Source: Pleurodeles waltl (taxonomy: Eukaryota > Chordata > Amphibia > Caudata > Salamandridae). From it: DNA of 64,000 nucleotides. The stretch is from the NCBI RefSeq assembly GCF_031143425.1, contig NC_090448.1, positions 329,170,177 to 329,234,176 of the forward strand, written 5' to 3'. Of this stretch, positions 11,530 to 25,907 are shown one piece after another (positions within the stretch are counted from its first letter, which is position 1; each line of letters opens with the position of its first letter). The notes under the pieces were generated by a model, which saw only the letters and a program-made list of their open reading frames with translations, searched no databases and was not told the origin of the DNA. Both the position numbers and the translations under genes were made by a program.

Positions 11530-14500
11530 ATCTTTGTCCCCATGACTTAAGACTTTAAACTTTCCTTTACAATAGCAAAACATTTTATATTTAAAATGTG
11601 CTCACTTCCAGCCTGCCCAAGAGACTGGCTCAGAGAATGTGTAAATCAAACAATAAACCATTTATTTTAACATTGCAAGTGTTTTGATTCAATAAATTTA
11701 TATTGGTGAGTATTCTCTCATTTTTAAACTTTTATAACCCCAAAATTAGATTGAATTCTAAGAAGAAAACCTCCCGAGTGCACCGACTTTGTAATTAGTG
11801 AGCCAGACCATAAATGGCCGTCACTCTTACATGTGCAGCAAAGTTATCGTTTTTTTAAGCCAAAGGAGAGTAAGGATTTTGGTCTTACATAATTCACACT
11901 CTGAAAGAGTTACTTATAGGTACACCAAAACAGAACAGTGAAAGAAAACCTCACAAAGGGATGCAATGCGATTAGCCTAGGATTACACAATGTGGGCCCG
12001 AGAGAGAAAAGGGATTCGTTCTACACAAAATTAGAAAAATGCGACTATCGTCGCCTCTGAAGCGGTTACAGCGACAAAAGCAAAAAAATGCTCTTTCAAC
12101 GTAACAAGAGTGCAGAAATCTACGTGGATTAAAAAATAAACATTGCTATTTTCCATAATGATAACTTACTTAACTGCACACTACATTTTAATATTAGCGG
12201 CTTCCACTGGAAAACGTTCAAGTTATAAGCACATTGTGTTTATGTGGACAATTAAATCTGCAATACTGTGGTCCCATGGCGTTTAGCGACAGGTGACCTG
12301 CTTTCAATCGGAGGGGCATATCTTTGAATAGCAGTCCTAGTATTTCAAACGTGTGCTTTGCTTACGAACACATTAGTTTAGTAGGACGCCGCACTGATTA
12401 CCTTCTCAGAACTGCTTTTGGGGAGAAGGACAGGGACGCGAGCTGCGCGCAAGGTGATGATGGGCTCGGCTCAAATGTCACATAGGAGAACAGCGCCAGA
12501 CATCTGACCGTAGAAACAGACGTAAATCTAATTACATAGGAGTCACAATACAAAGTTTCTTTAGCTCAGCCACGCAGGAGCACTTACCCACTTTACTTAT
12601 CGCCGTATTCGCCTCCCAGCGGTTTTTCCGGACTTGCATTACGTCCTTTTGCAGCCGTGAAGACCAGATTTTGGAACAGTCCACCAGAGAAGGCCAAACC
12701 ATGGATGTATGGCTTCTCATATTCTTTTCTTACAACTTACTGCGCAGACAGTATAGGGAGCAGTCTACAGTGGAAAGAACCACCCATCGAAAACACTAAT
12801 GCTCCTGCGACTGCAGATGGCCGGATTTAATCAGCTAAACAGCTTAGACCATACCTAGCTGCTCAGAATGCAGGGGTTTTTCAAAAGCGTATCTAACTTG
12901 GAATCGTCCAACTGCAAGTAAAATGATTTTGCTGGTAGGCACCTTAGCATATTCGTTAAACCTTATTAAAGCATCACGAAACCAGGATACATATACACAA
13001 ATAGACTATGATGAATAATGATAATAATCTACACACAAAATTAGGTTGTGACACGAAAATTAGAAGTCTCTCCTTAACGGGGAGAGAACTCAACTCACCT
13101 CTAAGGCTCTCGCTACAAGCGGACCGGTCCAATGGCCCAGAAACAAATTACAATACCCATTTATTATGGGTCCTGTTCTTTCACATGGAGATTTGAGCTG
13201 TTAAATGAAGCCGAAGTCTCCAAGAGATACTGTGGTGTAAAACCAGGAAGAAATCGGCAGAGAAACGGATTCTAGCATGTAATAACTAAAACATGTAATG
13301 CCCGTTATCTCCTCACACCCCTGGATTTCAAGATTTCCGGTTCGACTCCCCCGGACAATCAAAGCAAAAACTAATGATGATCTTCAATGTTACAAGTCAT
13401 AAATAAAGCAGCAGTGGATGAAACGCACACCCAAGGCTTCAGTTTCAGCATTTTGGTTTTAAGGGCATCAAATAATGAGATCTAGGCTTGTAGTGGTTTG
13501 GTTTTGATGCAACTGCTATGAAATGTCCCACCTAACTATTAGACTACTCATGAATGCACCAATACATCACCCAAATTCTAAGAGCCCACCTCAAGCCTAG
13601 TATAAAAACAAAGTCCGTTAGGTGCGTCTGGGTAATGTGAAGTAAGATGATGTGCTGAGGCAGGCTTCTGGGGGACATGGCGGTTTAGAGTGCCTCTCCT
13701 CAATAATGTCCCTTTCATCTGGTGGCCAGGACACAGAGTTGCAGCTCAAAACCCACCCGTTGTAGTACTTATTTTCTAGGGACAATACAACCATTATTGC
13801 CATCAAAGATACCAAAAACAAAAAGCTGGAAACCATGTTGGCACTAGGATCGTGACTGAGGTTTCAAAATGATCTACAAACGTCTCGTGCTAGTATAATT
13901 CCAAGTGCTGGGCGAGAATGGAGACTTCTGCCCGATACTTTAAGAGATACCTAGGCCAGGGAATGAAGCTGAAGATAAAACCTAAGTCCTTGAGAGGGAA
14001 TACTGGAGAAGAAGATACAAGCACCCCACAACAAGAGGTGTGGGTTCATGGTTATAGTAGGGACATCATGTGCTGCCATTTGGAGGCAATGAGCTTCCTC
14101 AAATCCTAGATGTTGCCATGCTGTACATTTTGTTTCAGTATTTAGATGTTGGTCTACCTTCCTTGTGACTCCAATGCAGACAAAGAGCAACAGGCAATCA
14201 TACACAAGTCTTTCAGGGCAGCTTGGCTCTTCTCTTGTGCAGGTTTGTTACTGTTCCTTGCAATGTATAGATACTTACACAGGTGGGTAGGTCTTTATCT
14301 CCATGCGGTTCAGCAACAGCGTTTTCTGCCTCTTCCATACTTGGAGCCTGTCCAGGTCCTGGCAGAGCATCAACAAGGACAGGTTCCACTTCTTGACTAA
14401 GTTTTATATGAAATGCTCAGCTCTTCGGAAAAATCAGGGTCATGGGGGAACTCCTCCAATTCTGAAGGTGATTGACAGCAAAGTGATTAGCCCGTGGCCA

Positions 14501-17500
14501 GATAATGGACCACTGCAGTTTATCCTGTGTCCAGCTGAAACAGAATGCACTCTGTGAAGGTGGATGAGTTTTGGCCCTAAATTGGAATCCATATACTGTA
14601 GAAATATAGATGCAATGAGAATAAGTGGCATGGTGGAATTCACTCCGACAGGGAAACTGGGCAACTTTCAAAGTGCTGACTGTCTTTCGAATTCTAACCC
14701 CACTCCAAAGAGATGAATGCTTTTAGGGAGAGAGGATACGAGACTTTATGCACGTGTGGGCTCCAACGTGCAAGATGGACACTAGGCAAGCTTTGTGAAC
14801 ATGCAGCTGGCACCACGGCACATAACAATCTAGAGCTGTTTAAGTGTTTAGGACTGCTGCTTATCACTTTTCCTGTGGGGTCATTCTATAGTGGTGTTGT
14901 TTCAAGTGAAACACTGGATGTTAACACATTCAAAACTTGAGCGCAATATGCATGACAGTAACTCCTAGTAACGCCAGAGCACAGGAAGTGTTCTTTCTTG
15001 AACGGATGTTAGGTATCTGAAGAGTGGCTTATTTCGGAATCTGGTGGGTTAGGGAGCTCACAATCTGGTTTCCTTTGTAGAATTTGATTCACAAAATTGT
15101 TTGGTCATTATCGTAAACCAGTGTTCGAGACTTAGTTTTCGTGCATCGTCGTTTTCGTACATTTAAGTGCCCGTGGTTTAACATGAGGAAATATTGCTAG
15201 TGGCCAGTTGTATTTTGTATTCTATTTAAGATTTCTTAATCCTGATCCCTCTTGCAGTGAAATCAAGTCTTAATGGTTTTAGTGTCACTTGGTGGGTGCC
15301 ACTCATACGGACTGTAGCGTCGGAACTCAAGCAGTAATTCAAATCGTACGTTCTTGTTGTGTGAAACCATGACTCCATTGCATCTTGATGCAATAACCTA
15401 TGCCATAAACACTGTGCATCAAATTTGTATTATTCTATTTGATGTAGTGTGGTTAAATAGGTACCCCTTGACCCAAGCAACACGATCTGACACTTCATTT
15501 TATTTTCTCTTTTGGCTGCCACCCATAAATATGCTGTAAGATTTGTGGACTTCTGAAACGTTGCATGGTGCTTGAGGAAAGAGGTGTGTGTGTGTGTTTT
15601 TGAGGGGGGAGGGGGGGGAGAGGGAGTAGAGGGGTATCAACCTGCAGAAATTGGCAGTAATGCATCCGACCTGCCTGCCCCGGTGGCATTTTAGTTTTTT
15701 TGTGAAATGTCTTTGATTTTATCATAGGAAAACAAACTGTACACAAAAAGTCAAAAAAGAAATGGAGGTGAAGGAGCCTATCAATTCTAACATCTACTTG
15801 ACATTTGTCAAAGCGATCCTTGACAGTGAACAGTCTAAACAGGAAAAAAACAACGGAGTCACCTAAAATAGGCATGTCGCTCTTAGTTTAATATGCTACA
15901 TAAGTGTGATGACTTAGAAAGCCCCTGTGTAGGCTGTATTGGTATATGTACTCGACCCTTGGGGGAGCAGAGCTGCATCAAGTATACTCAGGGGTATCCA
16001 CCCACCTTCAGCGTCTGTGTATGTGTAATTGTGAGGAGAGCCGATGTCCGTACACGAGCAACCACCCTCCAGTATAAAAAAAAAAAAAAAAAAAAACTGC
16101 CACGAGGTCTGACGTGAATCCCCATCTGCCCCATCCCAGCAAAAACACCTCACAATTCCTTCATACGGGACCAATTTTTGTTCCGCCAGCAAAGAACACA
16201 TGGGGTGGACTGGCCAGCGCACCCGTGTGCTCCGAGAGTCACCAGAGAAACAGTATCAAGAAACAAAGGGACGCTCCAGGGTTACACTTCTCAGCTTTCG
16301 CCTCAAAGTTATGAATGTGTGTGTCCTAGCGCCAGACCCCTGTGTTCCCATCCGTACTCACAATCACCTCAAGGACATCTCACTCCGCTTTTGATTCCAC
16401 CTCAGCAACGTGGTAAACCAGCATTGTACATTTGGGTCCGCACTAGTGCCATTTGACTTTTCCAGTCCCTACATTCCCACTGATGTACAAGAGGTCAGTG
16501 CCACAGGAAACTGCATCCACTTATCAGTTGCAGTTGATCCTGGAAAGGAGCTGTCATCACATTCAGATCAACTTCTTTGATTTAGCGAAAGCACCACCCC
16601 ACATCTTTTCTGTACAAAAATAGCTAACCACCACTGTGCGGACCATGTCCTCACCCTGAATGATGCAGTGCAGACTTCAGTCTAAACAGTTAACGATAAA
16701 CCTGTGTTCCATCACCACAATCCCCTTCTAATTAAGAACTCACACAGTCTGTGTTCCTCGTACTGATAAGTACTCTCCTCTGTAAAAGGCATTGTTCTGG
16801 AACACTTAAAACAGCACCAAAAAGAGGCCCTTGTTAGAACTTTAAGACAACAGAGAAACCGGGATACCAGGTAAGCTTACTGTAATATTAGGTCTGTTTT
16901 TTTAAGCTGCATTGTACACTGAAATGAACGACGCAAAGGTCTCTGCTACTTGTCAATCAAGTGTCTGCTCATAGCAAAACAACACTGTCCCATGCTGACC
17001 TGGAGACTCCTGTGCTGGTTTGATTACAATGTCGAACGGTAAGTGAGTGGGTAAGTTCGGCATTTTACCATTGCCTAGGGGATGTCATTACTTTCGCAGT
17101 TTTGTGTTCATTATTTATTACTGCACATCTTTACCTGAAAACAGAGCTATTTTTTTTTTTAAGTGCTCTTCCTGGACATCGAATGGAGTGTGATTATTGT
17201 CAAACGTTTGAGTTGCAAACTTAAAACCTTTTCAAGTAACCCTCGACTTCTCAAGCGAGTACCCTGGAAAGTCAAGTGAACACAAGAAAGTAACTTGAGT
17301 GTCTAGTTACAGGGAATTAGTACCCAAGGCCCTGAATATCAGTGATGAATCACCTTAAGGTTGCAAGGTAGGAGGCTGTTAAAAATACTCAACAGGTGGT
17401 AACTAAGGATGTGGAAATTGACTGCCGCTCTGATCTCCTTGCATCTCAAACGGACTGCTGCTTGTTTTCAGTTTCCTACCCTGCACCAAGCATACATCTA

Positions 17501-20500
17501 CTGGTTAACAATACTTGGCACCGGTAGTTGCAACAAGTGTCAGAGCCAGGGGCTAAAGTCATGGAGAAAGCACAGATTCCAGAGTACCTCCACACCCTTC
17601 ACCTACTGCAGGCATCGAGACTGGAGAACATAATGCCAGAAAGAGATATTGTGCAAAAACGTTGCTAATCAATTGAATACTCTCACCGAATCCCCCCACT
17701 TTTTTTCCATAACAAAAAAAGGTTCTATTTTTAAATGAATTACGTCATGATTAAAGATAAATTTGCTTGCGTCCCATTAATTAAAAACAGAAAGAGCCAA
17801 CACTCTCCAATTACAATTTTTATACTGAGGTGTGCAAACGTCTGGGAGAATAGCACACCGGTTTCAGTCACATTAGAGGAATTAAGACATCCTGCAGGGC
17901 AAGCAGGCATATACACTGCAGCCACGCTGCTGTACAACAAGGTTAAACAAAACATTAGCAAAATCCAATACCTTGTGTAAGAGATTCCTACCGACTCAGC
18001 CAATGCTGGTTTCCGCGTTTCTCCTGGAAGTCCCTTGACACCTTAGTGACTCAAGGCACCCTTGCAGCAATACTGGCATCTCTCCGCCAGGCACCTACGC
18101 CTGGTATGAAAAGCTATCAAAGTTATAATGCTTGCTTAGCATCACGCTGTATGGATTACGCAAAGCCTGCACAGGCAGCTCCGTGCATATAAACTTGCCT
18201 TTCGATGCTCCCGTTATAGACTAGTGAACATGCTTCCAAAGCATTTTTTAACCCCTAGCTGGGATTGGCCTAACCGCAATATGCTTTCCACATTCTGAGC
18301 AGCACCCATGTCTTGATAAACTGGTTTAGGTCTAGTCGCTGGGCGTGGCTGTGAGCTCTAGTGAATCCGTGCATCATGGCGCGAGCGGTGCGCTTGGCTG
18401 ACATCTGTGAGCAGTGCTGTAATTGGAAAAAAATGCCTGGGAACCCATAAATTGGGGGTCAGGGTGTGGCAGATAAAAATGGATAGAATCCTTAAGAGCA
18501 GGTTTTGAAAAGCCGACAGTCAACTTGTGCATATGAATCTACTGCAAAGAAATTGCCAACAAGGACATGTGTGACTGTAAAAATGTGTTTTAGATTACTT
18601 AACTGGTCACAAAGACTTCATTTTAATATATCTTACAGGGTTAAGATTATAATAACAATAAAATAACAAGTAGTTAACAGTTCTGGGTTTTGCCCACTCA
18701 CAGATTTGACTCAAAGTAGCATACAGGGTTAATGTATATGCTTCAGTGCACATCGTGTAACAAGCAAAACAGATTTGTATTTTATTTAGGGAGATACGTG
18801 GGCTACTGCGTTTGACACCGTCATTGTGTTGCTTTCAGTTCATAAATTCCATGCCATCTAATTTAGCACAGTGCTCTACTCAATGGCATCAAGAAAGTGC
18901 ATGCAAACTAAGTCACAGGTTTAGATCCTTATAGAGAAAAAATAATCTGTTATTCTAAGTCTGCAAGGAAGTGATCCCTTTGGAAGTAATAGTCTTGTTA
19001 GTACAGACAACCATAATCACTGTGTTACGTTTTATATCTGGATTTTGCATTTCTCCGACCATTCACTCAACATATAATGTCTATAAATATGGATAAGTGA
19101 TTGCTACTCTTTATAACCCTTCTTGCGTTAAGTAACTTTTCCCATAAATTGATTGAAATTCTTGTAGGATTTATTATGCCTCAGTGAGTGATGTAAAGCT
19201 GTCGGACTCCCTACTGTGGGATGACTAAGGATATAACAAAACAAAAAAATGAGGTGCCATTTAAATTAATATTTGTGCAATTACTCAGACAGAAATCCTG
19301 CATTCTTGCAATGCAAGCACACCTCTTGCATAGAGAGTTGAACAAAGTTTTTTTTTTTAAAACTGCCTCCAACAGTTTGTTAACTACTTGTGAAGTAGTA
19401 AGAACTTGTGGACCTTTGATTCCTTCCGTGGCACTGGCCGTTTCAAGTTTTACAGTTTCAAGTTTTTTAGGTGTTATGCTCGAGATGGCTCCTAGCCAGG
19501 ATAATGCCTGAAAAAGGGGGCTGTTGGTATTTTAAAATCAGACTTTTATGCCAGGCTGCATGTTAAAAAAAAAAAAAAAGAATAAATATTTAACAAACCT
19601 TGCTGCCTGCAGGTTACTGCTCCAAACGGAATGCAGACAATGTGCAGGCGCTGCTGAATCCCGTTCTGGTATAGTAAAGTGACACAAGGCCAAACCCAGA
19701 ATGTTTCCCTTTGTCGGCTGGATCCCAGATCTGGCCCAGAAATAGCTGCGGGGACCAGGATCCTCTACTTTCCAGCTAAGTATGTGAGGTTTCTTTATGC
19801 AAGGTACGGATAAGTTAGGTGTACTAGATTCTAGCAACAGAAACATGCCTCTAGGGGCAGGTCTCTTAATTTCTGCAGGCTAGCTGTCATGTGTGTCAGG
19901 TGACTCCGAGGGATAAGCTGAAAAACAGGTACTGGTGTGCATGTGTAGGGTTAGTTAGTAAGGAGCTGCTTTCACTGGTTTGAAGAGATGTTGTAAGTAA
20001 ATAATTGTGGAGCACTGAATGAGGCTGCAATGCAAAACACCACATGGACTACTAAGATGACTAGTGCACCACATAGACTACTGCAAAGGATATATCGAGC
20101 TCCGCGCACTTTACTTGAGCATGGTGCTGGTTGCTTTCACTCATACACGTTTAGCTCGTGTTTGGGAATAGATTCTTGCTAGTAGTTTGCACTGTTACAC
20201 TGGGTGCCCTAGTGCATGTTTGATATTAAGGCACGTCACCCCGTTCGCCAAAAAAGGCATTTCTGTACATACTGTATATAATGTAAATATGAGAGCAGGT
20301 ACCTTCAGAAAGGTGTTAAAAATAAATTGCGGAAATTAATACTAGCCTGCTTGCACAGCAGCAATATGCGTTTTTTGATTATTCTAAGCAACCCAATGAT
20401 TGAGAACGGTTTCTAGTAGTACCATATTTGAATAATTATTGCCATGCAAGTGCCTTAATTTCTTTTACAAGCATGAACACGCTTGGACATTTACAGGTAC

Positions 20501-21530
20501 TAACGGCTTTGCACTGGAGGACAGCTCTAAACCATGTAGAGTTTTAAGTAGTAGCCTTTTATGGCACCTTTTCAACACAATTTATGGGAACCATGACTTC
20601 TGTTCAAAAAGTTGTATTTCTGGTATGAATGTGATGTGAGGAGGCAGAGGGGGGGCATGTAAGGGGGCAAAAAGGACAACATGTGTAGGCTGAAGAAAAA
20701 AAAGGCTCCAGCGCTGGGCATGCCCGACCACTTACAGTTGAGATGGGAGGCAGCACGGAGGGTAGTCAACATGGACAGTGGCAGCAGCTGACCAATAAGG
20801 AAGCAAGCAAGTGAATGGCAATGAAGCCAACCAATGGTAAACAATAGGCGGCCTCAGAGCCCACTGTTACAAAACAAAGATCTAGAGAAAACAGTGCATT
20901 CGCTGCGAAGGGCTTTAGTAGCCTCTGCCACGTTACATTACTAGTGATTCTGAAAACTAAAGGCACTTTGGCAATGTACTAGACAAAGCCTGCTTTCTAA
21001 ACAGGCACAGCTTAGAGAAACTGCCTTTATTAAATTATAAATAGGAAGTATTGCATTACCAATCAACATTTCACCACTGCTCTTTCAATCCAGCCCCTCC
21101 AGAATTATGAGAAAGCTAGCAAGCACCAAGTAACGTTTTTAACATACTTCTTGGTGAATATTCTGTAATGCCAACTAATAAAGCCACATAAAAATGTGTC
21201 TTGGTCATTTGTACTTTAAATAATCAAAACACAATCAGATTGCTCTCTGTATTTTAGATACTGTCCCTAAAACCTTCCAAGTCAGTCACAGCTTGCTCAC
21301 ACATCTTTTCATAATTTGTAAAGTAAAAAATTTGATAGGTATTGACAATTTTGTAAACGGAGTGCATTGAGTCTTCAGGCAGAACTATATTATTTGCACG
21401 AGAGGGCTCAAAATAAGCAGTAGTAAAGCCAACAGGTCCAGCTTAGAATACATTAGTCGACCTTTTGTCGATGCTTCTCAGGTTTGACAACAAAACAAAA
21501 ACCAGGCTTATTGATGCTGGATGGCATTGA

Positions 21531-21561
<31 letters not shown>

Positions 21562-21950
21562 TGGGAAGGTGGGAAACTTGCGAGCACTATCTTCTCTCCG
21601 AAGGTGGATAGCGGTCTATATTACCAGGGATGTCCTGTAAATCTGTGAGGGATGGTTGGGCTTGCTCATCCGAATCATTAAACTGTTAATAGTTTCTAAA
21701 AGTCTACTACTAGAGCCAAGGTAATTTTGTATTTATATGAATACACCTTTCACTTTCCAATGAATTGCATCTTACTTGACAAGTCCTTGACTCTTCCAAC
21801 AAAAACATGTAATTGTATACATAAATGAGAGCTGACAAAGCCTTACAGGGCCATTGAAAACTATGCTACAAAGCAGACTGTATTTTTGTTTCATCAATCT
21901 TACTTTGAGCTGGTTTCTGAGAGACTGGGATATTTGCCACCATTTTCAAA
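11530..21950. other. Long spacer without assignable genes
   Basis: About 10.4 kb in which all frames are short. Simple-sequence stretches include a GT run (about 15,584-15,598) followed by a G-rich run (about 15,604-15,620), poly(A) runs at about 16,075-16,096 and 21,534-21,558, and shorter A/T runs. No domain motif, bounded repeat or convincing exon was found. A short exon-like frame at 12,532-12,735 was considered and rejected. Confidence 0.4.
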
Positions 21951-21956
21951 TACATA

Positions 21957-22473
21957 GGCCCTCATTACAACTGCTGTTTTGTCAGCAGCACCGCCAACAG
22001 GCTGGCGGTGCTTTCCTTGGAATCACGACGCCGCGGTCGCACCGGCGGTTTTCCGCCACTTTGGTCCCGGCGGTTGTAATCCCCCCCCCAGGGCAGCGCT
22101 GCCCAGGGGATTACGAGTCCCCCTCCCGCCAGCATTTTCATGGCAGTATGAACAGCCATAAAAAGGCTGGCGGAAAGGGGAGTCGCGGAAACCCCTGCCA
22201 CGGCACCATGGAGCTTTTCACTGTCTGCACAGCAGACAGTGAAAAGCGCAACAGGTGCAACTGCACCCGTCGCACCGCTGCAACACCGCCGGCTCCATTT
22301 GGAGCCAGCTCCCGTGTTGCGGCCGACATCCCCGCTGGGCCGGTGGGCGGAAACCAGGTTTCGGCCAGCCGGCCCAGTGGGGATCTCCAAATGGCCACCG
22401 TGGGAGTGCTGCCGCGCGGCGTATACAACTTGGCGGGCGGCGGTTACCACCTGCCAATGTTGTAATGAGGGCC
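21957..22473. mobile_element. GC-rich palindromic non-autonomous element, copy 1
   Basis: The ends are a perfect 15-base inverted repeat: GGCCCTCATTACAAC at 21,957-21,971 and its complement at 22,459-22,473. The interior is GC-rich against AT-rich flanks. It holds a perfect 16-base hairpin with a 3-base loop (22,213-22,228 / 22,232-22,247) and a smaller one near 22,000-22,015. A related element lies at 55,478-56,000. Flanks are ATA on the left and TTA on the right, so a target duplication is not clean. A DNA-transposon origin (perhaps PIF/Harbinger-like) is inference. A 203-codon frame (21,854-22,465) across it is a by-product of low stop density in GC-rich sequence. Confidence 0.7.
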
Positions 22474-22479
22474 TTAGTG

Positions 22480-25400
22480 TGTGATGTTAAGTACACACAT
22501 TGTATTTATTTATTTGGAGGTGATTTGAACATCAGTGTATTTATATATTTTCAAATAAGAAATTATTCGGGAGGAAGCAACCCTGATGATGGAATGCTAG
22601 TCTGTTTGTGCCAGTTAAGTTTGGGGAGCCTTATGTAATCCAAATGCGGTCAAAGCTGCAAGGATCAGTAAATGCAAGAAGAAGAGGTCCAAAAATAAGA
22701 GACCGCCTTAAGGACGCAGGGCGAGACATGAAGCTGGTATGTATTACAAGTGCCCGCAAAGAACACAGTGAAAACTGGATCACATGCCTAGACTCAACCA
22801 CTGTGTATTGCTTGCCCACGATTGGTCTAGACTTCATTCTATGCAGTGAATAACCTAATGGCGTTACTTGCAGTGTTGCCTTCTGAAAGCGTAAAACCAG
22901 CACAATCTCCCCTGAACGGAAGACCAAAACAAGCACAAGTTCTGGCAAAGGCACCGAAAATAAGCCACCCTAACGCAACGACCAAAGCAGGCTACACAAA
23001 CAGTGCACAAAAAATGAGAATTTGAAAAAAATAAAAAATAAAAATAAGGTTATCTGGACTAGGCACCCATTTACTTTAATTTCCATGGTTGAGAATTAAG
23101 AGCCCCGGTAGCAAGGAACTGCTTTATCCCTTGACAAACTACCAAAGCAGTGGCAATGCCTTATGTTAGTTACACAACACGCAGGACAGGGCCAATAATT
23201 AAACTGGAAAGAAGAGGGGGGTAAGGGGGGTGGGTGGCAGGAAGGAGAGGCGAGCATCTCAACAGTTGAGTGACTGGAAGCAACAACGCAAACCTGAAGT
23301 GAGGAAGCAACATAGGGATTGAACGGTGTGTTTATACAAGAAAGAAAAACAACTAAACCGGTAGGGTGACACGGGTAGGGGACGCACAGGGGCAGAGGGA
23401 GGTTAATTCCATCACCAGGGAGGTTACATGCGAGAGAAAAGTGGCACATAGGGAGAGATACAAAGAAACAAAATGCACTCCCATGAAATGCTGAAAGAAA
23501 AACAAGTAGTTCCCTGGCGTCAGTTGTGAAGGACAACAGTCATCCATTTGAAAGGATGGTAAAGAAGCTATCCCCTGGGTAGGGAGAAAAGAACAAGAGG
23601 AGGCAGGAAAGCTTTTGATTAAGAAACAAGCAAATGAGATAGGCTAAAAGACCAACTAAAAATGAGCAGGGGCTGACCCAAAGCCTACCCCAATTAGTGG
23701 TATTTTACAAAATAGGCATTTGGAAAAACTGTAGGCTAGGCCTAAGTATGTAAATCACCTTTAAGATTACTTCTGACAAAGTTTTTCGCTACTGGCACTT
23801 ACACCATTTTTGGGAGCGGCTGAAAGTCTTAACCTCCATGTACAATCCTCCAATAGAAGGAAAAAACAAACAGCCGACACTACTATGCTATTCACAAGCT
23901 GCAAATCCCGACTTAGAATGACGTTGTACCAAGTATGACACTGTACCACATATGAGCTGCACAGCATTGTAAGAAGGGCTTCAAATTAACTATAGCTATT
24001 TAGCTTCAGCTTAAAATATAGAAATTCTAAAGTTCTGAAAGCCAATCAAGAGCAGCTCCATGGGAAGAAAGCCGACGCATAATGCCCAAATACTTTAAAG
24101 GCACTATCTCAGTCACAGAGTACTTGCCAGCATCGCCAGGTTTTCTTAGCACGTCGTTTTTAACTGTGTATTTTAATTACCCGTAGAGTCATATCCAGTT
24201 CTTCACTGAAGATATGGCACTTGCTGAATCCAGAGTTTATCAAGTCCCATTTTCTGCATCATTCCACACCAGAGATTCTAACCCCCAGAAACTCAGTGAC
24301 CTTGCTGCCGTTTGAAAGTCAAGTGTTTAAAAAAAGAAAAAAGAAAAATAACTTTGGTGTTTGACTGGAATGCTGAAGTGGGTGGGACACCACGAATAAA
24401 CCATCATACCCGTGGCGGACTATGCCCGATGTGCCAAGGACAACACGAAAAGACCTCATGTGTGATGCAGAGGGAAGAGGCGTGGTTTTGCATGGCTGTG
24501 AAGATATCAAGAATATCTCTAACTGGCATGTTCAAATCCTTCCTGGGGGAAGCTTGAAACATGCCAATAGTCCAGTGCATCACTACATAGGTGGGATGAA
24601 AATATTTTGAAAGTTGTCCTCAATGTCTGTTGCCCTGAATTTGTGCAGACCGACAAACCTGCAGACGCTGGAATTAATTTCCTTAGGTAGTGCGTAAAGT
24701 GGTTGGGAAGAAGAGTAAAATCTGTGAGCATACCAAGACTGATTCACCCTTAAGCTACCTAAACTACAGGAGTAATAGCATTCAGAGAGGGTGTCAGATT
24801 TCTGTCACATGGTATGGTCTAACTATTAATCAGTATCACAATTTGGGTCCGGATCCTTTAGAGCAATACCTTGTTCAGGATGCTCAAGCACAAATGTTGC
24901 AATCATTTAGGCGTTCTTTTGAGTCTAAATGATGGTTAGGCTGAAACAATGAGAAGCAGGAGCTACAGGATGATATTTCAGAATAAAGCAGAGTTGAGAG
25001 GAAGTAGGCGTCTAGGTATTTTTTCGAAAGCCTGCATTCACAATGAATGATCAAGTTAACACCATTTGCAGCTCAAGTTATTTCTTTCTACGCCTTTCAA
25101 GAGAAGCCTTGCTTTTAATGTCAAATATGCATGCTCTCCTAATCTCAACCTGTAATTCCTCTAAATTCAGTCACTTCACAGCATGTCTCACAGCCAAGAG
25201 TTTCTTTTGTATGCAAAGGATAGAGAACCTGGCAGCCAGGCTCATGTACCAGCTGAGGAAATCGGACCATGTCTCTGCTGCCCAGAGATGGCTGGATTGG
25301 CGCCTCGCTGAACAATTTTTTTTTTTTTTTAAACGGCTCTGCATTATCCATCAAGCATTTTAACTGTCTACCTTTTACTGCCCGTCATAATTATTTCAGC

Positions 25401-25905
25401 TTTATATACCCACAGGTCAGATCGGAAAACAACTCCTCCCAAAGACTCCACGATGATACTAAGCTACCAAAGACCAATGTTCTCGAATCAACTGTAACTC
25501 ATAATAAGCAAAGTATCAGTTTCTTTCATTCCAAAAACAGGGTTAATTAGCAAAAAAAATACATTATTTCAAAGATCTTGGCTTTACTGCAGTTATTCAC
25601 CGCCATGAAACCTTGTGGTAAAAGTGTGCTTTGCAAGAACCAAAAATCAAATCGGAAGTAGTTGCTTTACTTTTGAGAGGGGTTAGAGTTTTGTCTAGCG
25701 TTTGCAGTCAAATGAAGTCACTTGGATTCCTGATATGTAACTGTCACATGAAGCACTGACAAATTCCACCTTCTCCAGAGGTAGATGTGAGTGACACAGC
25801 CAGTAACATTGTAGTAAGGGCCAGAAGGAGTTCACAGATAAATATCAGTATCATCTGCATGTATTTCGAATCAAAGTTGGTGCTGAGAGGTACGTATATT
25901 AATAC
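22480..25905. other. Unassigned spacer
   Basis: Short interrupted frames only. A purine-rich and G-rich stretch (about 23,190-23,480) gives a long minus-strand frame with no recognisable domain. Poly(T) at about 25,316-25,330. No bounded element was identified. Confidence 0.4.
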
Positions 25906-25907
25906 AT

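Noticed and set aside
12532..12735. Minus-strand exon-like frame with a GTAAGT site near 12,585
   Set aside because: Two different frames look protein-like, the acceptor side has a poor pyrimidine tract and an in-frame stop, and no neighbouring exon or known protein supports it.
13339..13349. tRNA B-box-like GGTTCGACTCC
   Set aside because: No A box at the right distance and the surrounding bases do not fold into a tRNA cloverleaf.
21854..22465. 203-codon plus-strand open frame, with overlapping frames on both strands
   Set aside because: It spans the GC-rich palindromic repeat, where stop codons are scarce in every frame. The translation is proline/glycine/arginine-rich with no domain.
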